36,756 nt of DNA from Candidatus Fermentithermobacillaceae bacterium (GTDB taxonomy: Bacteria > Bacillota > Sulfobacillia > Fermentithermobacillales > Fermentithermobacillaceae). Positions 15,848 through 25,146 of this stretch are shown here, in pieces (positions within the stretch are counted from its first letter, which is position 1; every line of letters begins with the position of its first letter). The stretch spans positions 1 to 36,756 of the forward strand of contig DUSI01000008.1 of the NCBI GenBank assembly GCA_012842685.1. Reading direction: 5' to 3'. The position numbers were made by a program, and so were the translations under genes. The notes under the pieces are model-generated. The model was not told the origin of the DNA and ran no database searches. It saw only the letters and a list, made by a program, of their open reading frames with translations.

Positions 15848-17852
15848 CGGTCTGGCCTCGCGTGTCCTTTTCTGCGAGTCTACCCTCCAGCTCAAATATC
15901 ATGTCCCTAAGGAGCGCCGCCCGTTCGAACTCAAGGTCCCTGGAAGCCTGCTTCATCTCTTTTCTCAGCCGCTCGATGAGACCAGGGATGGCTCGCTTGG
16001 GGACATCCTTGAGGTCCGTGTCGGCCCAATAGTACTTCTCCTGTGACTCGACTGGCCGCTGGGACTGGATGACGTCGCGCACGGCCTTCTCTACCGTGGC
16101 GGGCGTTATGCCGTGCTTCTTATTGTACTCTTCTTGCTTCTTGCGTCTACGGTAAGTCTCGTCGATGGCCCTGCGCATAGAGCCGGTTACCATGTCCGCG
16201 TACATTATGACCTTCCCGTTCACGTTCCTCGCGGCGCGACCTATCGTCTGGATGAGGGACGTCTCAGACCTCAGGAAGCCCTCTTTGTCAGCGTCCAATA
16301 TACAGACCAGGGAGACCTCGGGGAGGTCAAGCCCCTCTCTGAGGAGGTTGATCCCGACCAGAACGTCAAACCTCCCGAGCCTTAGGTCGCGGATAATCTC
16401 CATCCGCTCCAGGGTTTCGACGTCCGAATGCATGTACCTGACTTTGATGCCGATATCCCTGAGGTAATCGGTGAGGTCTTCAGCCATCCGTTTGGTAAGG
16501 GTCGTGACGAGCACTCGCTCTTTTCTCGCGACCACCCGCCGGATCTCAGCCACGAGGTCGTCTATCTGGCCCTTCGTCGGGCGCACCTCGACTTCAGGAT
16601 CCAGGAGCCCCGTGGGCCTGACGACCTGCTCAACTACTTGCCTCGCCTTCCTCAGCTCGTACGAAGCGGGAGTCGCCGAGACATATATGGTCTGCCCTAT
16701 CCTGGCTTCAAACTCTTCGAACGTGAGAGGCCTGTTGTCCAGGGCCGAAGGGAGCCTGAACCCATATTCCACCAGGGTCGTCTTGCGGGACCGGTCTCCC
16801 TCGTACATGGCCCGGATCTGCGGGACCGTGACGTGAGACTCGTCGATTATCACCAGGAAATCTTTGGGGAAGAAGTCCAGGAGGGTATAGGGCGGCTCAC
16901 CCGGCGCCCTGCCCGTGAGGTGCCTCGAGTAGTTCTCGATGCCGGGACAGTAGCCCAGCTGGCTCAGCATCTCAAGGTCGTGCCTCGTCCTCATCTCCAG
17001 CCGGTATGCCTCCAGGATCTTCCCGGCGTCCCGGAGCTCCTTGAGCCTTTCCTCCAGCTCCTCCTCTATGGCGCTGATGGCCCTCTGTTTCTTATCTTCA
17101 CCCACGACGTAGTGGCTCGCGGGATAGATGGCCACGTGGTTCATCTCGGCGAGAGGTTTCCCCGTTAGTACGTCAAACTCAACGAGCCTCTCAATCTCGT
17201 CGCCGAAGAGCTCCACGCGAACAGCCTTGTCGGTAGCGCCTGCCGGGTATATCTCTACGACGTCGCCCCGGACCCGGAACGTGCCCCGCTGGAAGTCGAT
17301 ATCGTTCCGCGTGTACTGGATATCTACCAGGCGCCTCAGGATAGCCTGCCTGTCTTTCACCATACCCTTCCGGAGCGAGAGGACCAGATCCCGGTAGTCC
17401 TCGGGAGAACCCAGGCCGTATATGCAAGAGACGGAAGCCACCACCAGGACGTCCCTCCGCTCAAACAGAGCGCATGTGGCCGAATGGCGGAGCTTGTCGA
17501 TCTCGTCGTTGATCGTGGCGTCTTTCTCGATATAGGTATCCGTCTGGGGCACGTATGCCTCAGGCTGGTAATAGTCGTAGTAGCTCACGAAGTACTCAAC
17601 GGCGTTGTCTGGGAAGAAGCTCTTGAACTCCGACGCCAGCTGCGCCGCCAGCGTCTTGTTGTGGGATATGACCAGCGTGGGCCGGTTGAGCCTTGCGACC
17701 ACGTTGGCGATGGTAAAGGTCTTCCCCGAGCCGGTGACTCCCAGAAGGACCTGGTCCTTGTAGCCTTTAAGTACGCCTTCGACCAGAGCGTCGATCGCCT
17801 CCGGCTGGTCTCCCTTGGGGACAAACTCGGACCTAAGTTTGAAGTCAGGCAT
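15783..17852 (-). CDS. uvrB: excinuclease ABC subunit B
   Basis: 689 residues from the ATG at 17852 (GGAGGG upstream; protein begins [19 protein letters not shown]). The frame is open for 31 more codons upstream, but that part would lie across the promoter. UvrB is the helicase-like damage verifier. It shows Walker A GVTGSGKT (38-45), the beta-hairpin with [12 protein letters not shown] used to probe DNA, the DESH box, helicase motifs V/VI ([17 protein letters not shown] and QTIGRAARN), and the C-terminal UVR motif ([20 protein letters not shown]) that contacts UvrC. After that motif there is a polar basic tail of about 30 residues whose codons overlap the start of uvrA. It is the first gene of the repair unit, read from its own promoter at 17877-17906. 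Confidence 0.97.
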   Translation of the reverse strand: MPDFKLRSEFVPKGDQPEAIDALVEGVLKGYKDQVLLGVTGSGKTFTIANVVARLNRPTLVISHNKTLAAQLASEFKSFFPDNAVEYFVSYYDYYQPEAYVPQTDTYIEKDATINDEIDKLRHSATCALFERRDVLVVASVSCIYGLGSPEDYRDLVLSLRKGMVKDRQAILRRLVDIQYTRNDIDFQRGTFRVRGDVVEIYPAGATDKAVRVELFGDEIERLVEFDVLTGKPLAEMNHVAIYPASHYVVGEDKKQRAISAIEEELEERLKELRDAGKILEAYRLEMRTRHDLEMLSQLGYCPGIENYSRHLTGRAPGEPPYTLLDFFPKDFLVIIDESHVTVPQIRAMYEGDRSRKTTLVEYGFRLPSALDNRPLTFEEFEARIGQTIYVSATPASYELRKARQVVEQVVRPTGLLDPEVEVRPTKGQIDDLVAEIRRVVARKERVLVTTLTKRMAEDLTDYLRDIGIKVRYMHSDVETLERMEIIRDLRLGRFDVLVGINLLREGLDLPEVSLVCILDADKEGFLRSETSLIQTIGRAARNVNGKVIMYADMVTGSMRRAIDETYRRRKKQEEYNKKHGITPATVEKAVRDVIQSQRPVESQEKYYWADTDLKDVPKRAIPGLIERLRKEMKQASRDLEFERAALLRDMIFELEGRLAEKDTRGQTDDTRQNSAERRKAAQPEKRRS

Positions 17853-17876
17853 CTGGGGACATCCCTCCGCCTGACC

Positions 17877-17906
17877 ATTATACACATGGGCATGTATAGC
17901 AATCAA
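17877..17906 (-). promoter_or_regulatory. promoter of uvrB-uvrA-uvrC
   Basis: Minus strand: -35 TTGATT (17901-17906), 18-base spacer, -10 TATAAT (17877-17882), 24 bases before the uvrB ATG. ATACA and TGTAT form an inverted repeat with 8 bases between them across the spacer and -10 box, a place for an SOS-type or other repressor. It does not match the usual Gram-positive LexA site (GAAC-N4-GTTC). Confidence 0.7.
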
Positions 17907-17968
17907 ATGTTTGGTATTGGGACGGCTCGCAGAAAAGTAGTTCACGAGGGCTTTCAGACTTGGGGTTT

Positions 17969-19243
17969 CTAGGAAGCCCTGCCGCCGGTTAGCCTCTTCG
18001 CCAGCCTGCTCAGGAACATGAGGAGAGGGCCCGAGTTGTTGGGGACCGCCAGGGGAGAGTCACCGATGCCCGGAGCCGGCAGGATGCCGACGGGCTCTGT
18101 GTCTTTCCTCCTCACCAGGATTTCCCGGGGCCTGTCTTCCCCCGGCCCGATCACGGTAAACACGAGGTCGCCGGGCACCGCGAGGGCGGCCTCCAGGTCT
18201 TCACGGCTCCTTACTTCCTCTCCGCCCACGGCGATGATGCGGGAATCGCTCCTGATCCCGGCCGCATGAGCGGGAGTTCCCTCAAAGACATCCAGGACGA
18301 CGATTTCGCCGTCCGATACGAACCTGGGATCCCTTTCGGACTCCTGCCGGTTGCCCATGCGGATCACCACCTCGTGTCCTATCGGGGCAAACAGGGCAGC
18401 CACCCACACGAAAGGAGTCCAGCGCGAAGCGGCCACAGAGAACCCGAGCAGTATTACGCTGAACAGGAAAAGGTTGCGAGAAGTCTCCACCGCTTTCTGC
18501 CTGGGCGTCACCGAGGTTGCCATGTCGCCGTACCCCAGGGCGGCCACTATGGGCATCATCTGGAACACCGGCGTCCCGGGTCCCGGAGTAAGAGGCGCCT
18601 TGATTAGAGGCCACCAGTCAGGGAGATGTATCAGTCCGGTGAGCTGCGATATGTCAGGCACGCGGACCATGAAGAGCACGATGAGGGGGACCGGCCAGAA
18701 CCTCTGCAGCAGGAACCCACCGACCGTCCGCCCGTTCTTGCCGGGCATGTATATGGGCGTGGCGCAGCCAGAACCGCTTAGGCGGATTAGGAACGACTCC
18801 CCCGCGTGCAAGCACGCCACCAGAGCCATGATCGCCTGCACGTTCACCTTGGGCCAGCCGAAGAGGAGGTAGCTCAGGCTGACCAGGGCGCCCGAATAGG
18901 AAAAGCAGAGAAACCTCGGGCTGAACAGGAATAGGAACAGCGATATGGGCAGGAGATAGCTCACTCCGGCGTCGCTCACCGTCACGCCGACCATGACCAG
19001 GAGCACCGACGCGATGAGGCCTCCCAAGAGCCCGAGCCCAATCCCCCAGAGGGTTTGGGTGAAAGCTTTGTTCTTGGCCCTCCCGTAGAACCTTTCCTCG
19101 ATAGACTGCACCCTGGCGTACTGGGCGGCGACCAGACCCAAGACAACCAGGTAGAGGACGTCTACCACCGGGTTTAGGAAGATGCCGGGGTATGACGTCA
19201 CCACCGCCCTAAGGAGTTTCACGAAAGGCTCCACTGTGAACAA
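17969..19243 (-). CDS. MinJ-like polytopic membrane protein with C-terminal PDZ domain
   Basis: 424 residues. About eight hydrophobic segments fill residues 15-300 (for example [69 protein letters not shown]). They are followed by a cytoplasmic or extracytoplasmic PDZ domain at about 325-395 ([18 protein letters not shown] to [10 protein letters not shown]) and a short tail. In Bacillus subtilis the gene between ctpB and uvrBA, yvjD/minJ, has the same layout and bridges DivIVA to MinD. Position and architecture agree here, but sequence conservation is low in this family and I do not assign the symbol. The start is TTG at 19243 with AAGGAG 5 bases upstream, 13 bases after the ctpA stop. No protease motif is visible, so it is not an S41 or S1 enzyme. 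Confidence 0.75.
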   Translation of the reverse strand: MFTVEPFVKLLRAVVTSYPGIFLNPVVDVLYLVVLGLVAAQYARVQSIEERFYGRAKNKAFTQTLWGIGLGLLGGLIASVLLVMVGVTVSDAGVSYLLPISLFLFLFSPRFLCFSYSGALVSLSYLLFGWPKVNVQAIMALVACLHAGESFLIRLSGSGCATPIYMPGKNGRTVGGFLLQRFWPVPLIVLFMVRVPDISQLTGLIHLPDWWPLIKAPLTPGPGTPVFQMMPIVAALGYGDMATSVTPRQKAVETSRNLFLFSVILLGFSVAASRWTPFVWVAALFAPIGHEVVIRMGNRQESERDPRFVSDGEIVVLDVFEGTPAHAAGIRSDSRIIAVGGEEVRSREDLEAALAVPGDLVFTVIGPGEDRPREILVRRKDTEPVGILPAPGIGDSPLAVPNNSGPLLMFLSRLAKRLTGGRAS

Positions 19244-19256
19244 GACATCTCCTTCA

Positions 19257-20369
19257 TCATGATCCGGCTATCGCCTCACGCGCCATATCCAAAGCCGTCT
19301 GGAGCTGGAGATCATCTCCGTGGACTTCCACATCCGGCTGAAGCCCGTTGCCGTGGATAGACCTGCCGCTCGGAGTAAGGTATTCCGCCGTCGTCAGTTT
19401 CACCACCGACCCGTCTTTCAGCGGGAATGCTCCCTGCACCAGGCCCTTGCCGAAAGTCTTCTCTCCGATGAGGATACCTACCCCTCTATCCTGGATGGCC
19501 CCGGCCAGGATCTCGGCGGCGCTGGCGCTTCCGCCGTTGACCAAGACAAAAAGGGGCAGCCCTAGGCCCGAACCCTGGCTGGAGAAGGTTTGCGCAGGCG
19601 AGTTCTTGTAGCTCAGGGTGACGACAGGCCCCTTAGGCACGAAGATCTCGGCTATGTTGAGACACTGGTTCACGTATCCCCCTCCGTTGTACCGGAGGTC
19701 CAGGATCATGGCTTTGGCCCCCTGGGCCTTAAGGGCCTGAACGGCCTCTCTGACTTCCGTGTCCGAATGCTCGCTGAAGCTCATGAGCTGGATGTAGCCG
19801 ATGTTATCTTCCATCATGGAATAACTGGAGGCAGGTATCACGATATCCCGGCGGATGATCGTGACGTCGAAGGACTCCTCGCCCCTACCGATCGTGAGCG
19901 TCACGGGCGTGCCGGCAGGCCCCCTGATCTTTGCCGCCGCCTCGTCGCTCGTCGTTACGGGTTCTCCGTCAACCCTAAGGATCAGGTCGTCGGCCTGCAG
20001 CCCCGCTTCTTCCGCAGGCGAACCCTTCATGGGTCGCGCTATGCGCACATACCTGTCTTTGACGTCGATGGTGACCCCAATCCCCGAGTAGGAGCCCGAA
20101 GTGCGTATCTGGAACTCTTCCCACTCCCGCTGAGACATATAAGTCGAGTAGGGGTCATCAAGGCTGGACACGACACCCCGGGACGCGCCTTCGAGGACTT
20201 TTTCCCGCTCAACCGGCCTGTAGTAGTTGCGTTCAACGATGTCTACTATCCCCAATATCTTCCCGAGGGGCCCGGAGTAGACGTAGTAAAGAAGTACCCC
20301 CGAGGTCGCGGCTGCCGCTAACAATGCCACAACCAGGCAGAGAACAACAGCCCGTCGCTTGGATATCAA
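19257..20369 (-). CDS. ctpA: C-terminal processing protease, S41 family (CtpA/CtpB type)
   Basis: 370 residues with a single N-terminal membrane anchor (about 7-30). A PDZ domain at about 93-165 (GIGVTIDVKDRYVRIARPM, GSPAEEAGLQADDLILRVDG) gates the active site. The S41 protease core includes GYIQLMSFSE, MILDLRYNGGG and the GSASAAE motif. By comparison with Prc/CtpB spacing, Ser283 is the nucleophile and Lys308 (in TFGKG) the general base. It acts outside the membrane; in Bacillus CtpB cleaves sporulation proteins, and other homologues control cell-wall hydrolases. TTG start with GGGGGAG 8 bases upstream. It lies between the M23 peptidase gene (80-base gap) and the MinJ-like gene (13-base gap), in one direction with ftsEX, which suggests a role in division or envelope remodelling. 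Confidence 0.92.
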   Translation of the reverse strand: MISKRRAVVLCLVVALLAAAATSGVLLYYVYSGPLGKILGIVDIVERNYYRPVEREKVLEGASRGVVSSLDDPYSTYMSQREWEEFQIRTSGSYSGIGVTIDVKDRYVRIARPMKGSPAEEAGLQADDLILRVDGEPVTTSDEAAAKIRGPAGTPVTLTIGRGEESFDVTIIRRDIVIPASSYSMMEDNIGYIQLMSFSEHSDTEVREAVQALKAQGAKAMILDLRYNGGGYVNQCLNIAEIFVPKGPVVTLSYKNSPAQTFSSQGSGLGLPLFVLVNGGSASAAEILAGAIQDRGVGILIGEKTFGKGLVQGAFPLKDGSVVKLTTAEYLTPSGRSIHGNGLQPDVEVHGDDLQLQTALDMAREAIAGS

Positions 20370-20449
20370 AAGACGGCTCCCCCTTTCCGGGGCATGGGGT
20401 TACTTTACGATGTACTCAGTCTAGCATATACACATTTCCAAGAACAGGC

Positions 20450-21607
20450 TTAGGGCAGCCACTTGAGTGGATCTGTCGTCTCACCGTTCACCCTGACCTC
20501 GAAATGGAGGTGAGGCCCTGTTGAAAGGCCCGTGCTTCCGACCAGGGCAATCTGTTGCCCTTTGACAACTATGTCGCCGGCCTTAACCAGTAGCTTATTA
20601 CAGTGGCCGTAGAGAGTGGAAATGCCGCCGCCATGGTCGATGATCACGCAGTTGCCGTACCCTCCGTTTTCCCCTGCGAAGATCACTTTGCCCGACTCCG
20701 CTGCCTTAATGGGGACATTGTAGTCGGCGGCGTAGTCTATCCCGCTGTGGAAGCGGTCGTAGCCCAGAACCGGATGGTACCTCCAGCCGTAGTAAGAAGT
20801 TATCCAGTAGCCGGTAACCGGCCAGATCATAGAGAGCTGCCTGGCGGGAAGGCCCTCCTTGGCCTGGAGCTCGGCGATTATGCGCTCGAGCGCTTTGGAC
20901 TGAGCTTCCATCTCGTCCAGGGCCTTCTCGTATCTCTCTTTTTCGGACTCAAGCTGGGCGAGGTATTCCTGCCGCTCTTTTGTCTTCCTTATCACGGCAT
21001 CCCGTTTCTCGATCTCGGCAGCCTTAAGAGTTTCCAGTTCGGCGAGACGCGCCTCGAGAGACTCTTTTTTCTCCACGAGGGCATTCCTGTCGGCCGTGTA
21101 CCCCTCGATGAGCTCGCTGTCGCTGGCCGCGATGCGCTTGAGGTACTGAAGCCTGGCCATAAGGTCGGAGAAACTCTTGGACGTAAGCAATATGTCTATG
21201 TAGGAGGTCTGCCCGGCCTTGTACATGCTCACGAGCCGCGCCTCGAATGCCGCTTTCTGGGCGGCGAGGCGGGCTTCGATGACCGCGATCTCTTCTTTCG
21301 TCACCCGCACCTGTTCGTTATTGTAGTCGATGTTTTTCTCTATGTAGGCAAGTTCCTTTTCCGATAGGGCAAGTTCCGTATCCAGTCTCGATATCTCTTT
21401 CAGGACGCTGGCCTGGGTCTCTTGGGTCTTGCTGAGCCTCGACTTGTACTCTTCGATCTCCTTCTGTAGCTGCTCCAGCTCCTGCATCTTCTGCCAGAGC
21501 TCGTCCGAGCCCAAAACACGCCTCGCCGGCAAGACCTGCGGCGTGATGAAAGACGCGATAAACACCATAAGCGCAAGGACAGACAAGGCCAGTGAACGAC
21601 CTTTCAT
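20450..21607 (-). CDS. coiled-coil M23 peptidoglycan endopeptidase (EnvC/PcsB-like partner of FtsEX)
   Basis: 385 residues from the ATG at 21607 (GAGGAGG at 8 bases); an upstream in-frame start would overlap the ftsX end and lacks such a site. Residues 1-25 are a signal sequence. Residues 35-125 and 165-250 are two long coiled-coil stretches separated by the short SYIDILLTSKSFSDLMARL segment, typical of EnvC/PcsB proteins. The C-terminal LytM domain (about 265-380) keeps all metal ligands: His287 and Asp291 in HSGID, and His366/His368 in HLHFEV. It should therefore be an active zinc endopeptidase, unlike EnvC, whose LytM domain is inactive. The gene follows ftsE and ftsX by 13 bases, so the ATPase-permease pair most likely controls this enzyme at the septum. 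Confidence 0.9.
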   Translation of the reverse strand: MKGRSLALSVLALMVFIASFITPQVLPARRVLGSDELWQKMQELEQLQKEIEEYKSRLSKTQETQASVLKEISRLDTELALSEKELAYIEKNIDYNNEQVRVTKEEIAVIEARLAAQKAAFEARLVSMYKAGQTSYIDILLTSKSFSDLMARLQYLKRIAASDSELIEGYTADRNALVEKKESLEARLAELETLKAAEIEKRDAVIRKTKERQEYLAQLESEKERYEKALDEMEAQSKALERIIAELQAKEGLPARQLSMIWPVTGYWITSYYGWRYHPVLGYDRFHSGIDYAADYNVPIKAAESGKVIFAGENGGYGNCVIIDHGGGISTLYGHCNKLLVKAGDIVVKGQQIALVGSTGLSTGPHLHFEVRVNGETTDPLKWLP

Positions 21608-21620
21608 CTCTTGAGCCTCC

Positions 21621-22505
21621 TCACACGTCCAGATGCCTCCGGAGAGAAAGGGCAGCGCCGAGAGTCCCAACCGCGACACCCGTAAGCACGAGAATCCCCG
21701 TTATGTTGAGGATCGCTTCGCGGCTGAGGCTCAGTATCGGGATGAAGGGCAACACTTTCCCCAGGCTCTCCGTGAGGTAGTTATAAAGCCCGAGGCATAG
21801 CCCTGCCCCCAGCAGCCCTCCCAAGATCCCAAGGACGATACCTGTCAGGACGAACGGCCCTACGACAAAACCGTCGGTCGCGCCGACGAGTTTCATGATG
21901 GCTATCTCATGCCTCCTGGCCTCTATGGTCATCCGGGTGGTGTTGCCGATCACCGTAACGGCCACAAGCCCCACCACGACCGTCCCGCCTAGCGAAAGGG
22001 CTTGGGTCACCCGGCCGAGAACGGCCAGGTTCCTGCTGGCTTCTTCCTGATAGATGACATCGTCTATCCAAGGCAGTTCTTTAACTTGTTCAACCACCTT
22101 GGGAACGTCTTCTGCCCGCAGGGTAGTGATACGGATGCTCGCAGGGAGGGGGTTCTCGATCCCTTCCAGGACAGCCGCCTTGTCCTGGAACATCTGCCGG
22201 AGCTCCTCGAAGGCCTCATCCTTCGAGACGAACCTAACTCCGGCCACTCCGTCCATACCCTCGCACATCTTGACGAGGGCGGCGGCCTCCTCATCCGGAG
22301 TCTCCATCTTGAGGTAAGCCTGTATCTCCAGCTGCCTCTCGACGTCGGTGAAAATGTAGTCGAGGTTCAGGCTTATTATTATGGCCACTCCCAACAGGAA
22401 TAGGGCCAGGGCGGTGGTCCCGCACGACAGAAAGGACGACATCCGGTTTCGCCATATACTCTTGTGCGTCTCGCTAAATACGTATCCTACGAGGGTATAC
22501 CTCAA
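21621..22505 (-). CDS. ftsX: cell division permease-like protein FtsX
   Basis: 294 residues with FtsX topology: transmembrane helix 1 at about 25-47, an extracellular domain (about 48-165) with the FtsX segment IQAYLKMETPDEEAAALVKM and VRFVSKDEAFEELRQMF, then three C-terminal helices in the MacB/FtsX fold (LGGTVVVGLVAVTVIGN, ILGGLLGAGLCLGLYNYL, AILNITGILVLTGVAVGTL). The cytoplasmic MTIEARRHEIAIMKLVGA coupling motif is intact. FtsX does not transport; it passes ATP-driven conformational change from FtsE to a murein hydrolase outside the cell. The start overlaps the ftsE stop by 4 bases. Good agreement in length with Gram-positive FtsX. Confidence 0.95.
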   Translation of the reverse strand: MRYTLVGYVFSETHKSIWRNRMSSFLSCGTTALALFLLGVAIIISLNLDYIFTDVERQLEIQAYLKMETPDEEAAALVKMCEGMDGVAGVRFVSKDEAFEELRQMFQDKAAVLEGIENPLPASIRITTLRAEDVPKVVEQVKELPWIDDVIYQEEASRNLAVLGRVTQALSLGGTVVVGLVAVTVIGNTTRMTIEARRHEIAIMKLVGATDGFVVGPFVLTGIVLGILGGLLGAGLCLGLYNYLTESLGKVLPFIPILSLSREAILNITGILVLTGVAVGTLGAALSLRRHLDV

Positions 22506-23182
22506 TCGTCATACGCCCCTCTGCGGACGTCCCTCACCACAGTACCGTTCCGGAGCTCGATGACTCTCTTCCGCATTGAGTCCACAATGTGGCGAGCATG
22601 GGTGGCGACCACCACCGTGGTCCCGTACCTGTTGGCCCGTTCCATGAGCCTGAATATCTCCATGGAAGTATCGGGATCCAGGTTACCTGTAGGCTCGTCC
22701 GCGATCAGGATATCGGGATTTCTCACCAGGGACCGAGCGATGGCCACCCTCTGTTGTTCTCCACCGGAAAGCTCGCCCGGGTAGGCGCCCGCCCTGTGCT
22801 TTAGCCCCACCATAGACAGGACCTGGGCTACCGCCCTCTTGGCATCTCGCCCGTTGTAACCCGTTACCCTCAAAGCGAACTCCACATTCTCCGCCACTGT
22901 ACGGTCAGGGAGCAGTTTGAAATCCTGGAATACTACGCCGATCCTTCTTCTCAGGAAAGGCACTTCCCGCCGCCGCATCCGGGTGAGGTCTTTGCCCGCG
23001 ACGAAGACCCGCCCCTCGGTCGGCACCTCTTCACGGTAAAGGAGCTTGATCAAGGTGGACTTCCCGGCGCCGCTGTGACCCACTATGAAGACAAACTCGC
23101 CCTTTCTGATGTCGAGGTTCACGTGGCTCAGGGCAAGCATGCCTCCGGGGTATTCCTTTGTCACATCCCTCAGCTGGATCAA
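22502..23182 (-). CDS. ftsE: cell division ATP-binding protein FtsE
   Basis: 226 residues. Complete ABC ATPase: Walker A GHSGAGKST (35-43), Q-loop VFQDFKLLPDRTV, signature LSGGEQQRVAIARSL, Walker B ILIADEPTGNLD, H-loop ATHARHIV. FtsE-specific features are the start IQLRDVTKEYPGGMLALSHV and the short length. TTG start with GAGGTGA 6 bases upstream. First gene of ftsE-ftsX-M23-ctpA-minJ-like. Upstream (23183-23288) I see no clean promoter; an imperfect hairpin (ACAGG 23234-23238 with CCTGT 23251-23255) lies between this gene and the transketolase stop. Confidence 0.95.
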   Translation of the reverse strand: MIQLRDVTKEYPGGMLALSHVNLDIRKGEFVFIVGHSGAGKSTLIKLLYREEVPTEGRVFVAGKDLTRMRRREVPFLRRRIGVVFQDFKLLPDRTVAENVEFALRVTGYNGRDAKRAVAQVLSMVGLKHRAGAYPGELSGGEQQRVAIARSLVRNPDILIADEPTGNLDPDTSMEIFRLMERANRYGTTVVVATHARHIVDSMRKRVIELRNGTVVRDVRRGAYDD

Positions 23183-23288
23183 GCGGCTTCACCTCAAGAA
23201 GAGACAAAACTCCAGTACCACACCATATATTCGACAGGTTACGGGGCGTTCCTGTTTCATTCCCAGACATAGAAAAAGTAAATAAGTG

Positions 23289-24263
23289 TCATAGCAGCGA
23301 GAATGCTGTCTTGACTTTCTCCGCTATGGAAGGTCCGGTCAGCCCGTACGCCTCCAGGAGCTCCCTGGCCGGGCCCGACTCTCCGAAGCGATCCATGACG
23401 CCCACCCTAAGGACCCGTACAGGATGGTTCTCCGCGAGGCATTCACACACTGCCCCTCCCAGACCTCCTATCACGTTGTGCTCTTCGGCGGAAACCATGA
23501 GCCTGCTCCGACGAGCCAGAGCGATGCAGAGGTCCGCGTCGAAAGGCTTTACGGAGGCAAAGCCGGCAACCGCCGCCTTTATGCCGTGGGTTTCAAGGAT
23601 TGCTGCGGCGTCCAGGCACTCCTTCACCATCACGCCGCAGGCTATGAAAGACACGTCGAACCGGATCTCTTCGGGCGAAGCAGCTATGACTTGCTCCCGG
23701 GGGATACCGGGGCTAAACATGTTGCCCTTTCCAATCTCAAATGTCGCGCCAGATGGGAAAACGTCGGGAACGGCCTCGCGCCCGAGCCTGATATAGACGG
23801 GCCCATCGTGTGCAGCGGCAGCCCTCACCGCCTGCTTCGTTTCCTCGGCGTCGCTGGGGACGATGACGGTCATCTCGGGCAGGACTCTCATGAGGGCGAT
23901 GTCCTCCAAGGCCTGGTGGGTCGCGCCGTCCGGCCCCACCGTCAGCCCCCCGTGGGTGGCAACGATCTTAACGTTGAACCCCGAATAGGCGATTGACTGC
24001 CTTATCTGGTCAAAGACCCTTCCAGTCGCAAACACCGCGAACGTAGACACAAATGGGATTTTGCCTGCGCTGGCAAGCCCCGCCGCAACGCCCATCATGT
24101 TGGCTTCGGCTATCCCCACGTTGAAAAACCTCTCGGGGAATGCTTTGGCAAAAACCGACGTCTTGGTCGATGACGAAAGGTCTGCGTCAAGGACCACGAT
24201 GTCCGGGTTTTCCTTCCCGAGCTCCAGCAGTACCTCGCCGTATGCATCCCTTGCCGCTCTCAT
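23289..24263 (-). CDS. transketolase, C-terminal subunit (split type)
   Basis: 324 residues covering the pyrimidine-binding and C-terminal domains of transketolase: VVLDADLSSSTKT, the FNVGIAEANMMGVAAGLA segment containing the catalytic Glu that activates the thiamine ring, THGGLTVGPDGATHQALEDI, and the C-terminal domain from about 190. The N-terminal half is the preceding gene, which it overlaps by 4 bases, so both products should be made in equal amounts and form one enzyme. Transketolase moves two-carbon units between sugar phosphates in the non-oxidative pentose phosphate pathway. Some split pairs of this family act on other ketoses, and 1-deoxyxylulose-5-phosphate synthase is related but longer. 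The split arrangement is common in Clostridia and archaea. Confidence 0.93.
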   Translation of the reverse strand: MRAARDAYGEVLLELGKENPDIVVLDADLSSSTKTSVFAKAFPERFFNVGIAEANMMGVAAGLASAGKIPFVSTFAVFATGRVFDQIRQSIAYSGFNVKIVATHGGLTVGPDGATHQALEDIALMRVLPEMTVIVPSDAEETKQAVRAAAAHDGPVYIRLGREAVPDVFPSGATFEIGKGNMFSPGIPREQVIAASPEEIRFDVSFIACGVMVKECLDAAAILETHGIKAAVAGFASVKPFDADLCIALARRSRLMVSAEEHNVIGGLGGAVCECLAENHPVRVLRVGVMDRFGESGPARELLEAYGLTGPSIAEKVKTAFSLL

Positions 24264-25132
24264 TGCCCTCTCTCCTCCGAGTTCTCAGGCATGGCAACTT
24301 CGGCGAGAGCCCTTTCCAGCTCCTCGCCCTGGGGGGCCTTCCCGTGCCAGGCCGCGACGTTTTCCATAAAAGCAACGCCTTTGCCTTTCACCGTTTCGGC
24401 GATGATAGCCAGCGGTTTCCCGGCGGCGGGCCTCCTCATGGCGTCCAGGAGCTCCCGGACGTTGTGCCCGTCGACGCTAACCGTTTCCCAGCCAAAAGCT
24501 GAAAACTTATCTATCAGGGGCTCAACCGACATGACTTTGCCGACAGGACCGTCTATCTGGAGGCCGTTGTGGTCCACGATGGCGCGCAGATTGTCCAGCT
24601 TGTAGTGGGCAGCCGCCATGGCCGCCTCCCATATCTGGCCCTCCTGGCATTCGCCGTCTCCCAGGAGCGCCCAGACCTTGTAGTCTTTCTTGTCCAGCTT
24701 GCCCGCCAGTGCCATCCCAACCGCTATGGAAAGCCCCTGGCCCAGAGAGCCGGTGGATGCCTCCACACCAGCCACCTTCTTGCGGTCAGGGTGCCCTTGG
24801 AGGGGAGAACCCAGCTTCCTGAGGGTGAGGAGGACGTCTACAGGGAAGAATCCCATCTCGGCCAGCGCTGCATACAGAACAGGCGCCGCGTGACCCTTTG
24901 ACAGAACAAACCGGTCTCTGTCCTCCCAGAGAGGGTTCTTGGGGTCAACCCTGAGGATGCCGCCAAAGTAGAGCGCAGCGACTATGTCCGCGCTCGATAG
25001 AGATCCTCCCGGGTGACCCGACCCGGCCTTCCCCACCATGCGGATGATATGGTAACGCAGGCGGCCGGCCATCTTCTCGACGTAGTCGATGGAAGGCCCG
25101 GCGCCCGGCACCTCGCGCTCATGCTCCGACAT
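24260..25132 (-). CDS. transketolase, N-terminal subunit (split type)
   Basis: 290 residues from the ATG at 25132. An ATG six codons upstream overlaps the previous stop, but the AGAGGAG at 25141-25147 stands 8 bases before the second ATG, which decides for the shorter form. It holds the thiamine diphosphate-binding domain: AGSGHPGGSLSSADIVAALYF, SKGHAAPVLYAAL, ASTGSLGQGLSIAVGMAL and the metal/diphosphate motif GDGECQEGQIWEA followed by DHNGLQIDG. Together with the next gene it makes one transketolase. It overlaps or closely follows the WecG/TagA gene, probably an operon of convenience. Confidence 0.93.
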   Translation of the reverse strand: MSEHEREVPGAGPSIDYVEKMAGRLRYHIIRMVGKAGSGHPGGSLSSADIVAALYFGGILRVDPKNPLWEDRDRFVLSKGHAAPVLYAALAEMGFFPVDVLLTLRKLGSPLQGHPDRKKVAGVEASTGSLGQGLSIAVGMALAGKLDKKDYKVWALLGDGECQEGQIWEAAMAAAHYKLDNLRAIVDHNGLQIDGPVGKVMSVEPLIDKFSAFGWETVSVDGHNVRELLDAMRRPAAGKPLAIIAETVKGKGVAFMENVAAWHGKAPQGEELERALAEVAMPENSEERGQ

Positions 25133-25146
25133 ATCAGCTGCTCCTC

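Noticed and set aside
23234-23255. Imperfect hairpin ACAGG...CCTGT between transketolase and ftsE
   Set aside because: Short, interrupted, and without a T-run on either strand, so not listed as a terminator.
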